In this document: positions 5,106 through 5,218 of the stretch, one piece after another
Numbering within the stretch: position 1 is the first letter of the stretch
Layout: every line of letters starts with the position of its first letter
Assembly: GCA_017354095.1 (NCBI GenBank)
Contig: JAFMRP010000440.1
Coordinates: 1 to 5,218, forward strand
From: Ktedonobacteraceae bacterium
Lineage (GTDB): Bacteria > Chloroflexota > Ktedonobacteria > Ktedonobacterales > Ktedonobacteraceae
Direction: 5' to 3'
Length of the DNA stretch: 5,218 nucleotides
Notes under the pieces: model-generated
Told to the model about the DNA's origin: nothing
Database searches by the model: none
What the model saw: the letters and a program-made list of their open reading frames with translations, nothing else
Translations under genes and position numbers: made by a program

Positions 5106-5218
5106 ATGGGTACAGCTCTACTAACCGGTGACAGCATGTAAGCCCCCCTTTCGCAAACGAAGGCGAGGACGAAGGTGAGCCGGGCGGGTGGAAAGCCGTT
5201 TGTGCTCACCTCTCGAAT
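5106..5218 (+). other. Mini-ORF MGTALLTGDSM, then an open frame to the window edge
   Basis: GAGGAAAG (5094-5101) precedes ATG at 5106, which encodes 11 residues and a TAA at 5139-5141. After that one stop the same frame stays open to base 5218, giving a basic stretch that includes QTKARTKVSRAGGKPF. This could be a leader peptide, a gene with a nonsense change, or the start of a gene using a later GTG (5175). The window ends too soon to decide. Confidence 0.25.
5173..5211 (+). repeat. Stem-loop at the right edge
   Basis: AGGTGAGC (5173-5180) pairs perfectly with GCTCACCT (5204-5211). An inner CGG/CCG pairing (5181-5183 with 5196-5198) is possible, and a smaller hairpin, CG-CAAA-CG flanked by CTT and AAG, lies just upstream near 5147-5161. 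The RNA or element type is not identifiable from what is visible. Confidence 0.4.

Overview
The window has moderate GC content and holds four genes: three small-to-medium ones on the minus strand (159-1952) and one aldehyde dehydrogenase on the plus strand (2775-4265). Large gene-poor spacers lie between and after them. Nothing identifies the organism firmly. The lipoprotein signal, the small WEY/GWEL protein, the long spacers and the GC level would suit a soil Ktedonobacteria-type Chloroflexota, but this is inference. No rRNA, tRNA, CRISPR array or intact transposase was seen.

Minus strand, read right to left. A 72-residue Mop/TOBE molybdate- (or tungstate-) binding protein (1734-1952) ends before a very strong hairpin (1681-1712). 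After that come a consensus-like promoter (TTGACA, 17 bp, TATACT) and a predicted secreted lipoprotein built from two copies of a sulfite-oxidase/YedY-like molybdopterin-binding fold (441-1492). The second copy is interrupted by a one-base frameshift near 618-628. A small DUF4177-like protein (159-398) follows 42 bases later and is probably co-transcribed.

Plus strand. A second promoter with the same architecture (TTGACG, 17 bp, TATACT at 2437-2465) starts a leader of about 300 nt that carries a 12-bp stem-loop. The leader runs into a complete 496-residue NAD(P)+-dependent aldehyde dehydrogenase, followed by a likely terminator hairpin (4294-4325).

The most interesting observation is that these two promoters, about 900 bp apart on opposite strands, carry almost the same palindromic operator at the same place relative to the -10 box (21 of 23 positions identical). 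The lipoprotein unit and the aldehyde dehydrogenase are therefore predicted to answer to one dimeric regulator whose gene is not in the window. A function joining a Cys-less molybdopterin-fold lipoprotein with an aldehyde dehydrogenase is not obvious, and the Mop gene between them makes a molybdenum/tungsten link tempting but unproven.

The right end (4326-5218) has no convincing long gene. It contains many short inverted repeats and a GTGTGAC motif, which could be the 5' part of a group II intron or other structured RNA. An AT-rich stretch with two very short ORFs behind good ribosome-binding sites follows, then a last hairpin at the window edge.
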